From the NCBI GenBank assembly GCA_017451665.1, contig JAFTNX010000197.1, positions 1 to 11,607 on the forward strand: DNA of 11,607 nt. Direction: 5' to 3'. The notes beneath the pieces are model-generated. The model had not been told where the DNA came from, made no database searches, and worked only from the letters and a program-made list of their open reading frames with translations. The DNA is from Oscillospiraceae bacterium. GTDB taxonomy: Bacteria > Bacillota > Clostridia > Oscillospirales > Ruminococcaceae. Shown one piece after another: positions 1 to 6,846 of the stretch; the stretch's first letter is position 1, and every line of letters starts with the position of its first letter. The translations under genes and the position numbers were made by a program.

Positions 1-23
1 ATAGAAGTATATTATATGAATTT

Positions 24-190
24 ATCGGGGAGAAACCTTTCTGAAGAAAGGTTATCCCCCGAGCCCCCTTCCAAAGAATTTTAACGTAAAATCCCATATA
101 GGGTTTGAACCCTATATGGGATTTTAAATTGAAAGTTTTAGGAAAAGAGTTTGAGAAATAACCCTTTTTCAAAAGGGTTTTTCTCAATAA
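24..190. repeat. Composite inverted-repeat element: two facing hairpin units around a palindrome
   Basis: This gene-free stretch is highly structured. The left unit has a hairpin (arms 34-42 and 45-53, AACCTTTCT with AGAAAGGTT, extended by GGGGA 27-31 with TCCCC 55-59) followed by a tail to about 84. The right unit, read on the minus strand from 190 to about 130, has the same layout: a hairpin (TTGAGAA 151-157 with TTCTCAA 181-187, and AACCCTTTT 160-168 with AAAAGGGTT 171-179) and then a similar tail. The two units align over roughly 60 bases with many substitutions, so they look like diverged copies facing each other. Between them is a perfect 19-bp palindrome (87-126). This resembles a REP/BIME-like or MITE-like intergenic repeat. 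No coding capacity is visible. It lies downstream of the minus-strand operon and may help end its transcription. Family membership and copy number cannot be judged from one locus. Confidence 0.7.
87..126. terminator. Perfect 19-bp palindrome, possible bidirectional terminator
   Basis: The arms 87-105 and 108-126 are perfectly complementary around two central bases (a realistic loop would be TTGA or larger). The stem contains CCC/GGG and AGGGTT/AACCCT blocks and is bordered by A4/T4 runs, so it could form a stable RNA hairpin on either strand. The T runs are only four long, which makes it a weak intrinsic terminator candidate. It is the strongest hairpin after the fumarase alpha gene and is central to the inverted-repeat element. 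It may equally be a structural part of that element. Confidence 0.5.
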
Positions 191-247
191 GTCCGTGTAA
201 TACTTCTTTATGACAACTCACTTTAAGATTGAAACGCTTTTTGTTTG

Positions 248-1090
248 TTAAATAATAGCTTCTGCGTGGCGTGTAACGTGACAGCCTACGTTTACCGAAA
301 CAGGGAGTCCTGCTATGTGGGTAGGTGCCTGCTCGATGTTTACTGCAAGGGCAGTAACTGTGCCACCAAAACCCTGCGGGCCAATTCCGAGGCGGTTGAT
401 TTTTTCTAAAATTTCAGCCTCCATATCAGCGTAAAGTGGCTTTTCGTTTCTTACTGAAACACTTCTGCAAAGAGCTTTTTTAGCAAGAAATGCACACTTT
501 TCAAAGTCGCCACCAATTCCCACGCCAACAACAATAGGTGGACAAGGATTTGAGCCACTTGTTGAAATTACAGAAACAACCCAGTCGATTATTTCTTCTC
601 GTGTAACACTTGGCGTCATCATTTTAAGGGCAGACATATTTTCGCTTCCGAAACCCTTTGGCGCAACCATAATTTTTACATTTTCCCCGTCAACTACCGA
701 CAGGTGCAAAACAGCAGGAGTGTTGTCCCCGGTGTTTACTCTTTCCAACGGGTCTGAAACTATTGAACAACGGAGCTTCCCCTCGGTGTAGCCTCTTGAA
801 ACTCCACGGTTTACAGCGTCGTTGAGACTTCCACCAACAAAGTGTACGTCCTGACCGATTTCCATAAAAATAACAGCCATTCCCGTGTCCTGACAGATAG
901 GAATATTCTCGCTTTTGGCAACCCTTATGTTTTCACAAAGGTCGTCAAAAACATTCTTCCCAACAGGCGAAAATTCTTTTTCCTTTGATGTGAAAATACA
1001 CTTTTCCAAGTCCTCAGGGAGAATAAGATTGCTTTTTATACAAAGGTCCCTGACTGTATTTTCAATTTCCAAAACATTTATTTCACGCAT
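248..1090 (-). CDS. Class I (Fe-S) fumarate hydratase/L(+)-tartrate dehydratase-type, alpha subunit
   Basis: This 280-residue protein matches the alpha (N-terminal) half of the oxygen-sensitive [4Fe-4S] hydro-lyases that interconvert fumarate and malate, or dehydrate tartrate. The three expected cluster cysteines are present: C66 in ICQDTG, C183 in NPCPP and C270 in GCHVTRHA. The family blocks APKGFGSEN (143-151), VGVGIGG (188-194) and GIGPQGFGG (235-243) are also visible. The ATG at 1088-1090 is preceded by an AAAGGA ribosome site and lies 15 bp after the amidohydrolase stop, so it is probably the last gene of the minus-strand operon. The beta subunit, which usually follows at once, is absent: the remaining 247 bp contain only structured repeat DNA. 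Fumarate rather than tartrate is the default inference; sequence alone does not settle the substrate. Confidence 0.9.
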   Translation of the reverse strand: MREINVLEIENTVRDLCIKSNLILPEDLEKCIFTSKEKEFSPVGKNVFDDLCENIRVAKSENIPICQDTGMAVIFMEIGQDVHFVGGSLNDAVNRGVSRGYTEGKLRCSIVSDPLERVNTGDNTPAVLHLSVVDGENVKIMVAPKGFGSENMSALKMMTPSVTREEIIDWVVSVISTSGSNPCPPIVVGVGIGGDFEKCAFLAKKALCRSVSVRNEKPLYADMEAEILEKINRLGIGPQGFGGTVTALAVNIEQAPTHIAGLPVSVNVGCHVTRHAEAII

Positions 1091-1105
1091 AAAATTAGTC
1101 CTTTG

Positions 1106-2254
1106 TTATCTGATTTTTCTGCCGTTTATGAATACCATCTGTGGCTCGCTCAACAGTTCAAGAGGATTTTCTGAAAATACGCAGAGGTCAGCGTCTTTTC
1201 CCTCCTCGATACTTCCCACACGGTCATAAATACCACCGATTTTTGCAGGTGTGCAGGTGATTGTTTCAAGGGCGTTGTAGTGTGTTAATCCACCTCTCAT
1301 AGTAAGCCCTGCTGAAATAGGAAGATACTGTATCGGCACTTCGCTGTGGTCGGTGCATACAGCAACCCTGCATTTGTTTTCTGTTAAAATCCTTGCGTTT
1401 TCAAGGGAAACATATTTAAGCTCAGGCTTGCTTCTGTCGGAAATTATCGGTCCGATAACAGCCTCACAGCCTGTAATTTCATCAGCAATAAGATGTCCCT
1501 CTGTGCAGTGAATAAGCACAGGTTTAATGCCGAATTCCTTTGAAATTCTAAGGGCAGTAAAAATGTCGCTTGCACTGTGACAGTGAAAATGTGCCTTTGT
1601 TTCGCCGTTTAAAAGAGGGATAAGTGCGTGGAGCTTTGCGTCAAAATCAGGCTCGTCAGTATCCTCATCGGTTTTTGCTTTTAAAAGCTGATTTTTATAT
1701 TTAACAGCCTTTGTGAGAGTTTCACGGATTAAAGACGCAATAGCCATACGGGTAACAGGTGCTTCGTCCTTGTTTAAGTATGTCATTTTTGGATTTTCAC
1801 CAAGGGCAAACTTAACACCGATTTCCTTTAAAACCATACTGTCAACACGTTTTCCCAAAGTTTTTATTGCAACAACATTCCCGGCAATTGTGTTTGTTGA
1901 GCCAGGTGCTACTGCAACAGTAGTAACTCCTGCGTTGCTTGCTTCTGTGAATGTAATATCCATAGGATTTATAGCGTCAATCACGTTAAGCTGTGGTGTA
2001 ACAGGGTCGCTGTCCTCGTTAAAGTCCTCACCCTCAACGCCTACGCCTGAATTCATAAGTCCCATATGTGTGTGCAGGTCAATAAAGCCAGGGTAAACGC
2101 ACATTCCCGAAAGGTCAATATCCTCATCAGTAATGTTTTCAGGCATTCCCTCGCCGATTTTTTTGATTTTTCCCAAATCAATTTCAATATAGCCGTTTTC
2201 GATAACGGTTTTCTGGTCATTCATTGTAAAAATAACGCAATTATATAAAATCAT
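1106..2254 (-). CDS. Amidohydrolase-superfamily metal-dependent hydrolase (imidazolonepropionase-like)
   Basis: The 382-residue protein has the layout of the amidohydrolase superfamily: a small N-terminal beta domain, the PGFIDLHTHMG metal-binding strand (H61 and H63), further candidate metal or catalytic residues in LGENPK (K156), HFHCHS (H224, H226) and LIHCTEGH (H249), and the late Asp in VCTDHS (D302). The C-terminal strand GSIEEGKDADLCVF (347-360) is typical of these enzymes, which hydrolyse C-N bonds in cyclic amides, deaminate bases or deacetylate sugars. It is close to the COG1228-type group, whose substrates are often unknown, so no specific reaction is assigned. The start at 2252-2254 has a strong AGGTGG ribosome site. 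It lies 11 bp downstream of dut and 15 bp upstream of the fumarase gene, consistent with co-transcription. The cytoplasm is the likely location because no signal peptide is seen. Confidence 0.85.
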   Translation of the reverse strand: MILYNCVIFTMNDQKTVIENGYIEIDLGKIKKIGEGMPENITDEDIDLSGMCVYPGFIDLHTHMGLMNSGVGVEGEDFNEDSDPVTPQLNVIDAINPMDITFTEASNAGVTTVAVAPGSTNTIAGNVVAIKTLGKRVDSMVLKEIGVKFALGENPKMTYLNKDEAPVTRMAIASLIRETLTKAVKYKNQLLKAKTDEDTDEPDFDAKLHALIPLLNGETKAHFHCHSASDIFTALRISKEFGIKPVLIHCTEGHLIADEITGCEAVIGPIISDRSKPELKYVSLENARILTENKCRVAVCTDHSEVPIQYLPISAGLTMRGGLTHYNALETITCTPAKIGGIYDRVGSIEEGKDADLCVFSENPLELLSEPQMVFINGRKIR

Positions 2255-2265
2255 ATTGATACCAC

Positions 2266-2709
2266 CTAAAATTTTCCCGTTGAGCCAAATCCACCCTCGC
2301 CACGATTTGTCTGTGAAAGCTCACAGACCTCTTCTGTTTCGGGCATTAAAACAGGTGTCACCACAAGCTGTGCCACTCTCTCGTCAGGGGTAACCGTATA
2401 GCTTTCCTTGCCGTGATTTATGATGGAAACCATAATTTCCCCACGGTAATCAAGGTCAACAACTCCCACCGAGTTTGCAAGTGTAAGCCCGTATTTTGTA
2501 GCAAGTGATGAGCGTGAATAGATTAAAAGTGCAACGCTTTCTTCCCCGACGTATTCAACAGCAAGCCCCGTAGGGATTTTTACTATTTCCCCGCTTTTTA
2601 TTTCAAGGGGATTTTCAATGCAGGCGCACAAATCAAGCCCTGCACTTCCTGTTGTGGCACGCTTTGGAATAATAGCGTTTTGTCTTAGTTTTTTAAATAA
2701 AAGCTTCAT
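2266..2709 (-). CDS. dut: dUTP diphosphatase (trimeric dUTPase)
   Basis: This is a 147-residue homotrimeric-type dUTPase, which hydrolyses dUTP to dUMP and pyrophosphate to keep uracil out of DNA and supply thymidylate synthesis. All five family motifs are in order: AGLDL (23-27), YSRSSLA (64-70), GVVDLDYRG (82-90, with the likely catalytic D85), RVAQLVV (111-117) and the C-terminal glycine-rich arm RGEGGFGSTG (136-145), which closes over the neighbouring active site. Length and motif spacing are those of a complete enzyme. Its ATG overlaps the stop of the U32-family gene by one base (TAATG), a sign of translational coupling in the operon. Nothing unusual is seen in the active site. Confidence 0.97.
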   Translation of the reverse strand: MKLLFKKLRQNAIIPKRATTGSAGLDLCACIENPLEIKSGEIVKIPTGLAVEYVGEESVALLIYSRSSLATKYGLTLANSVGVVDLDYRGEIMVSIINHGKESYTVTPDERVAQLVVTPVLMPETEEVCELSQTNRGEGGFGSTGKF

Positions 2710-4748
2710 TATAAAATTCCTCTGTAATAAAGTCCTCTTGTGAATTTCCCCTCACAGCCCTCGCCGTTTAGGAATTTTTCTGTGATTTTTCTCACCTCGT
2801 CAGGAGTTTCCTCAAAGAATTTCAAAACCACAAAATCCACATTCATATCCCTTAGCTTGTCAGCTATCCACAATGTGTCGCAGTTCAAAACCTCGGTGTA
2901 GCCAAGCTTTTTACTACATTTTATCGGGAAATGTCTGTCTGTTCTGTCGGAAATTTCCCCACCACATCTTGAACAGTCGCCAATCGGACAGTTTCTTGTA
3001 AGCATAACAGGAAGCTTCCCATAGCCTACAACCGAAAGTCTTGTGTAATCCCCGATTGTGTTAATCTGCCCCACCTTTAATTCAGGTGACAAAGTAGCCG
3101 ACATAAGATTTTTCTTTGCAAGCATTTCAAGTGCCATTGAGTTTGTCACGTTAAGACCAAAATCCCCGTGAAGCTCAAAGCCGATTTTTTCGCAAAGGGT
3201 TATGTTTGCATAGTTTGACACAAAAGCCTTGTTTATTCCCATAGAATAAGCCTTTTCAAGCTGTTTTTCAAGGGCATTCTCGTCAGTTATAAATCTCGGC
3301 AGGGACACAGCCAGCCTGTCAACGGGAAGTCCCTCACAGTTTTCTACATCAAAAACAGGCACTATTCCCATATCAATTGTGTCAAAATCAATATTTCTCA
3401 GCTGACTTGCTTTAGTTACGTCAAGTCTTAGCTGACGGTGTTTTATATTTCTCAGTTTCGGATAGAAAAACTGCAGTTTTTCCATATCAAATGAAACTGT
3501 TTTTGTGTTTTTTCTGATACGCTCCCCGTCAAGACCTTCGCAAGCCTCACGTCTTAAAGCGTTAAGCTCACCTGCGCTGACAGAAAGCCCCTCGTCAATA
3601 TCCCCTGAAACTTCCTTAAGATTGTAGATTGTATCCCCAAGCTTTGAAAGCTGTTTTTCGCACATTTCAAGGGTAATGCTTCTGTTTTGTGCCTTTTCGG
3701 GAACTTTTCCGTAGGTGGCGAATTTATTCCCCTGCATATCCTCGATTTCAACCATAACAGGGGTGTTATTCTTAATTTCAATGAAAAATTTTACATCTGT
3801 TTTTTTGATTTCCTTACGATAAAGCTGACGGAGTTGTGGCAAAACGTCATTCGCCTCTAAAACGTCATCTTTAGTGCGTATTCCGAACATATCCTGACGT
3901 CTTCCCGTATAATATCCGTCAGTAAAACCACTTCGGGAAAACACGGATTTTAAACTGTCAAGGTCGTATTTTTCGCCCAGAAGGGATTTTTTGCAGGCGT
4001 CAGTTGCCCCGGCAACATATTCAGGGCGTTTCATTCGTCCCTCGATTTTAAGCGACGAAACCCCCATTTCTTCCATTTCTTTAAGGTACGTCACAAGGCA
4101 CATATCCTTTAAGGACAGGGCATTTTCGTTTCCACCCTTTTTGAGGTGATTGTAAAAAGGCAGACGACAAGCCTGTGCACAACGTCCTCTGTTTGCACTT
4201 CTTGAACCTATCATAGCCGACATATAACACTGCCCCGAAACGCTCATACACAAAGCCCCGTGAACAAAAGCCTCGATTTCAACGCCTCTGTTACAGCAAG
4301 CTCTGATTTCGTCTTTTTTAAGCTCTCTTGCCACAACAACCCGTGAAAATCCCATTTCCTTTGCAAAATCCACGCCCTTTGGAGTGTGGATTGTCATTTG
4401 AGTTGATGCGTGAATTTCCATCTGTGGGCAGGCTTTTTTCACCATATTCACCACAGCCAAATCCTGTGAAATAATTCCGTCGATACCTATTTCGCAGGCA
4501 TTTTTGATTTCCTCAGCAAGAAGTGGAAGTTCATCATCAGTTGCAACGGTGTTTATCGCCTGATAGATTTTTACCCCGTATTTATGGCAAAGCTTAACAG
4601 CCTCGCAAAGCTCCTCGTGGGTAAAATTATCAGCACTTTGTCTTGCAGAAAACATTTTTCCACCAACATAAACAGCGTCGCAACCACTTCTCAGAGCGCT
4701 TATGAGAGTATCTGTATTTTTACAAGGAGAAAGAATTTCAACTGCCAT
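2709..4748 (-). CDS. U32-family protein with C-terminal extension (RlhA-like)
   Basis: The 679-residue protein belongs to the family historically called peptidase U32. The signature EAFVHGALCMSVSGQCYMS (159-177) is present, followed by GSRSANRGRCAQACRLP (181-197). C167, C174, C190 and C194 form the conserved cysteine set thought to bind an iron-sulfur cluster. The early part (1-160) has a TIM-barrel-like pattern (ILSP, DAVYVGG, IHASTQMTIH). The long C-terminal part corresponds to the extension (DUF3656 type) found in RlhA of E. coli, which hydroxylates C2501 of 23S rRNA. A prephenate-dependent RNA or tRNA modification role is therefore more likely than proteolysis, but this is family inference. 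It is joined to zapA by a one-base TAATG overlap at 4748 and to dut in the same way at 2709, so the three genes are tightly coupled. Confidence 0.9.
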   Translation of the reverse strand: MAVEILSPCKNTDTLISALRSGCDAVYVGGKMFSARQSADNFTHEELCEAVKLCHKYGVKIYQAINTVATDDELPLLAEEIKNACEIGIDGIISQDLAVVNMVKKACPQMEIHASTQMTIHTPKGVDFAKEMGFSRVVVARELKKDEIRACCNRGVEIEAFVHGALCMSVSGQCYMSAMIGSRSANRGRCAQACRLPFYNHLKKGGNENALSLKDMCLVTYLKEMEEMGVSSLKIEGRMKRPEYVAGATDACKKSLLGEKYDLDSLKSVFSRSGFTDGYYTGRRQDMFGIRTKDDVLEANDVLPQLRQLYRKEIKKTDVKFFIEIKNNTPVMVEIEDMQGNKFATYGKVPEKAQNRSITLEMCEKQLSKLGDTIYNLKEVSGDIDEGLSVSAGELNALRREACEGLDGERIRKNTKTVSFDMEKLQFFYPKLRNIKHRQLRLDVTKASQLRNIDFDTIDMGIVPVFDVENCEGLPVDRLAVSLPRFITDENALEKQLEKAYSMGINKAFVSNYANITLCEKIGFELHGDFGLNVTNSMALEMLAKKNLMSATLSPELKVGQINTIGDYTRLSVVGYGKLPVMLTRNCPIGDCSRCGGEISDRTDRHFPIKCSKKLGYTEVLNCDTLWIADKLRDMNVDFVVLKFFEETPDEVRKITEKFLNGEGCEGKFTRGLYYRGIL

Positions 4749-5530
4749 TATTTAAGACCATTAGGTTTGATTACATCAGGGATTGTGTAGGTTGATGATG
4801 AAGTAATTTCCATCTGCTGTGGCTCGTTTGCCTGCTGTGCAGCCATTCTCTGTGCAGCTCTTGCAGCGATAGCAGCCTTTGCAGCTGCCTCTGCGTCAGC
4901 TTTAGCTTTTGCCTGTGCCTTTGCAAGTGCAAGCGCTTCTGCGTCTGCCTTAGCCTTAGCCTGCGCCTTAGCAAGTGCCTGTGCGTCAGCTTCGGCCTTT
5001 GCCTTTGCCTGAGCCTTGGCAAGCTCAATTGCAGCCTGTGCCTTAGCGTCAGCCTCAAGCTTTGCAGCATTTATAGCAGCCTGAGCCTTCTTTTCAGCCT
5101 CAGCCTTGATTTCTGCCTCTTTCTTAGCCTTTTCTTCAGCTTCCTTTACAGCAGCCTCAGCCTCGAGCTTTTTGTTGAACATTCTTCTGATTTCAACTTC
5201 CTTTTCAAGCTCTGCGCATTTTTTTCTGAGTTCACGAAGTTCCTTGAGTGCCTCGTCGCATTTAAGTCTTGCGTCGCCTGCGTCGTCAACGTAGTCCTTA
5301 ATCTGTGAACGGAGGTTGTCGATAGTAGCAAGTGCCTTCTGTCTTTCGTCAACACATTCAAGAGCAGCAAGAATAGCAGCGTCGATAACATTTGTGTTAA
5401 GGTTAGCTGAAACATAGCTTCTCACTCTTTCGTCTACAACTGCCGCAATTTTTTTCATATAATGCTCGGTTTCGTCAGTTGAAAGGCTGAAAGGACGGTT
5501 GAAAATCCTTACGTTTACGATGTTTTTCAT
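4748..5530 (-). CDS. zapA: ZapA-like cell division protein with an Ala/Lys/Glu-rich repeat tail
   Basis: Residues 1 to about 90 match ZapA, the small FtsZ-ring-associated protein: an N-terminal VNVRIFNRPFSLSTDE strand-turn, then helices with DERVRSYVSANLNTNVIDAAILAAL and a coiled-coil segment. ZapA is usually about 85-110 residues, but this protein has 260. After about residue 90 it continues as a charged coiled coil (90-150) and then an alternating Ala/charged helix with three 16-residue repeats (170-217), ending in a short Ser/Thr/Pro tail (240-260). No membrane segment or signal peptide is seen. The start at 5528-5530 has an AGAAGGA ribosome site and lies about 37 bp below the expected start of transcription. 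It is the first gene of the five-gene operon. The ZapA assignment of the head is fairly secure; the role of the tail is unknown. Confidence 0.85.
   Translation of the reverse strand: MKNIVNVRIFNRPFSLSTDETEHYMKKIAAVVDERVRSYVSANLNTNVIDAAILAALECVDERQKALATIDNLRSQIKDYVDDAGDARLKCDEALKELRELRKKCAELEKEVEIRRMFNKKLEAEAAVKEAEEKAKKEAEIKAEAEKKAQAAINAAKLEADAKAQAAIELAKAQAKAKAEADAQALAKAQAKAKADAEALALAKAQAKAKADAEAAAKAAIAARAAQRMAAQQANEPQQMEITSSSTYTIPDVIKPNGLK
4880..5023 (-). repeat. Three tandem 48-bp repeats encoding a 16-residue unit in the ZapA tail
   Basis: Residues 170-185, 186-201 and 202-217 of the ZapA-like protein share the pattern LAKAQAKAKA(D/E)A(E/D)A followed by two variable residues, mostly alanine. 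The DNA units differ at several synonymous sites, so they are not fresh duplications. The alternating alanine pattern predicts a long single helix comparable in composition to the TolA central domain. A further degenerate, similar stretch (KAEAEKKAQAAINAAKLEADAKAQAAIE) lies just before it. Confidence 0.85.
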
Positions 5531-5573
5531 TGAAAATCCTTCTTTCTCATTAAATTTGAGTATTCTTAGTTGT

Positions 5574-5602
5574 ATTATACTATATTTTTTTAAAATTGTA
5601 AA
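5574..5602 (-). promoter_or_regulatory. Sigma-A promoter of the zapA-to-fumarase operon
   Basis: Read on the minus strand, a -35 box TTTACA (5602-5597) and a perfect -10 box TATAAT (5579-5574) are separated by exactly 17 bp. Transcription should begin near 5567, giving a leader of roughly 37 bases before the ZapA-like start at 5530. No comparable promoter was noticed between the five minus-strand genes, so this one may drive all of them. Confidence 0.8.
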
Positions 5603-5633
5603 GGAATTAAAGAAAAATATGGGTGTTTTTTAT

Positions 5634-5729
5634 GCGCCTCGTCTGCTGAGCCAGCCTCAGGGCTGGCTCAGCTTTACGAAACCCTTCTGGGTTTCATACG
5701 GCGAGTGTTTCACTCGCCTGACGAGGCGC
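5634..5729. other. GC-rich 96-bp cloverleaf-forming element
   Basis: The ends are a perfect 10-bp inverted repeat (GCGCCTCGTC at 5634-5643 with GACGAGGCGC at 5720-5729). Inside are three perfect hairpins in succession: 5645-5672 (12 bp, loop TCAG), 5678-5695 (GAAACCC/GGGTTTC, loop TTCT) and 5700-5718 (GGCGAGTG/CACTCGCC, loop TTT). Only one to five unpaired bases separate the arms, so nearly the whole element pairs into a four-way cloverleaf. It is clearly richer in G and C than the flanking AT-rich DNA. It sits between two divergent promoters and outside both expected transcripts. No T run follows on either strand, so a simple terminator is unlikely. It could be a dispersed palindromic repeat, a structured RNA, or a DNA site for a protein or transposase; the sequence does not decide. 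Confidence 0.75.
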
Positions 5730-5758
5730 TTGCAAATGAGAAAAAAGTGTGGTAAACT
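5730..5758 (+). promoter_or_regulatory. Sigma-A promoter of the rightward operon
   Basis: A -35 box TTGCAA (5730-5735) and a -10 box TAAACT (5753-5758) are 17 bp apart, with a TG one base upstream of the -10 (5750-5751, extended -10). Transcription should begin near 5765. The AAAGGA ribosome site at about 5768-5773 then serves the ATG at 5783. The -35 box starts at the very first base after the cloverleaf element, so that element may influence the promoter. Confidence 0.65.
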
Positions 5759-5782
5759 GAAACTACGAAAGGAAGTGTCGTT

Positions 5783-6259
5783 ATGGAGTTTGGCTGGATA
5801 AATCTCATAAACGCAATTGCCGTGGCATATCTGATAATCGTCAACGTAATCGCATTTAAAATGGGTGTTGCCCACGATATGAAAAGCAAATCAAAAGCTG
5901 TGAATGCCCTTGAACAAACAGGGAGATACGGCTGTATGGCACTTATGATACTTCCCGTTGTGAAAAATTTCTCCTTTGGATTTAAAAACGACAAAGAATT
6001 TGTTGTGTGGATGTTTGTAACACCGATAATTCTTCTGATTTATGGGAATGTGTGGCTTGCTATGGGCGTGCTGAAAAAACAGGACTCAAAAATCCTGCTT
6101 TTGCTCCTTGCGATTCTGCCTGTATGTCTTTTTGTGCTTAACGGAATTTTACTCCGACATCTGCTGCTTGTGGTGGTGGCTGTTTTGTTCGGAATTTTTC
6201 ACCTCTGGATTGTGTGGGAAAACTGCTTAGGAAAGGATAACCGAAATGAAAATCTTTGA
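5783..6259 (+). CDS. Small integral membrane protein of unknown function
   Basis: This 158-residue protein is strongly hydrophobic. Likely membrane segments lie at about 5-25, 48-61, 73-95, 102-119 and 124-145, so four or five passes. Between the first two is a charged, probably cytoplasmic stretch (HDMKSKSKAVNALEQTGRYG, 31-50), and the C-terminus is hydrophilic (KDNRNENL). No catalytic or transport motif was recognised and no family name can be given. The ATG at 5783 has a good AAAGGA ribosome site eight to ten bases upstream and is the first gene after the 5730-5758 promoter. Its last 14 bases overlap the start of the cyclase-family gene in another frame, suggesting translational coupling with that hydrolase. 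Confidence 0.8.
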   Translation: MEFGWINLINAIAVAYLIIVNVIAFKMGVAHDMKSKSKAVNALEQTGRYGCMALMILPVVKNFSFGFKNDKEFVVWMFVTPIILLIYGNVWLAMGVLKKQDSKILLLLLAILPVCLFVLNGILLRHLLLVVVAVLFGIFHLWIVWENCLGKDNRNENL

Positions 6260-6845
6260 TATATCACAAGAGGTTTTTGACTGTACTGTATTCCCCGGTG
6301 ACCCTAAACCTGTGCGAAAAGTAATGTTGCAGGTAAAAAACGGAGATGTGTGTAATCTTACTGCGATAAAAATGTGCGCACACAACGGCACTCACGTTGA
6401 CGCACCTTATCACTTTATCGACGACGCAAAAGCTATCGGCGAAATTCCACTTGAAAGCTATGTGGGTTATGCTTATGTGTGTCACCATGACGGTGATATT
6501 ACCGAAAGCAACGCAATCAGTATTATAAAAAATGCAAAAAAACTTGGTGACAACTGCGAAAAAAGAATACTTATCGGTGGCAAAGCGACAGTTACAGAAG
6601 AAGCTGCAAAGATTTTTGCAGGAGAAAAACTATTGCTTGTTGGGAACGAGTCGCAGACTGTCGGCCCTGAAAACGCTCCGAAAAACGTTCATATGATTTT
6701 GCTTGGCGCAGAAGTTACCCTGCTTGAAGGTATAAGATTGTCAGATGTGCCTGACGGGAAATACCTTCTTAACTGTGCCCCTTTGAATCTCGGTGGTGCA
6801 GACGGTGCGCCTTGCAGGGCAATTCTTATAGATATGGAGGCTTAA
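6246..6845 (+). CDS. Cyclase/kynurenine formamidase-family metal-dependent hydrolase
   Basis: This 199-residue protein belongs to the 'cyclase' family (PF04199 type), which includes bacterial arylformamidase KynB and isatin hydrolase. The defining metal-binding motif HxGTHxDxPxH is intact as HNGTHVDAPYH (46-56). The N-terminal FDISQEVFDCTVFPGDP (4-20) is the usual family opening, and GNESQTVGP (133-141) and NCAPLNLGGADGAPCRAILI (175-194) fit the C-terminal half. Such enzymes hydrolyse amides or cyclic compounds with a divalent metal; the substrate here is unknown. No kynurenine-pathway neighbours are present, so kynB is not assigned. The ATG overlaps the membrane-protein gene, with AGGAAAGG just upstream as ribosome site, and the next gene begins two bases after this stop codon. 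Confidence 0.88.
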   Translation: MKIFDISQEVFDCTVFPGDPKPVRKVMLQVKNGDVCNLTAIKMCAHNGTHVDAPYHFIDDAKAIGEIPLESYVGYAYVCHHDGDITESNAISIIKNAKKLGDNCEKRILIGGKATVTEEAAKIFAGEKLLLVGNESQTVGPENAPKNVHMILLGAEVTLLEGIRLSDVPDGKYLLNCAPLNLGGADGAPCRAILIDMEA

Positions 6846-6846
6846 A

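Noticed and set aside
4880..5070. CRISPR-like or satellite repeat in the 48-bp periodic region
   Set aside because: The repeats are in frame and encode a regular 16-residue helix unit. There are no unique spacers, so this is a protein repeat.
5634..5729. tRNA gene suggested by the cloverleaf shape
   Set aside because: There is no TTCGA T-loop motif, no CCA or 7-bp acceptor geometry, and the arm lengths (12, 7, 8) and outer 10-bp stem do not fit a tRNA.
5499..5875. Open frames on both strands crossing the cloverleaf (about 100 and 72 codons)
   Set aside because: They run through the inverted repeats and, in part, the promoter and leader regions. Their protein sequence only reflects the palindromic DNA, and they overlap the well-supported divergent starts at 5530 and 5783.
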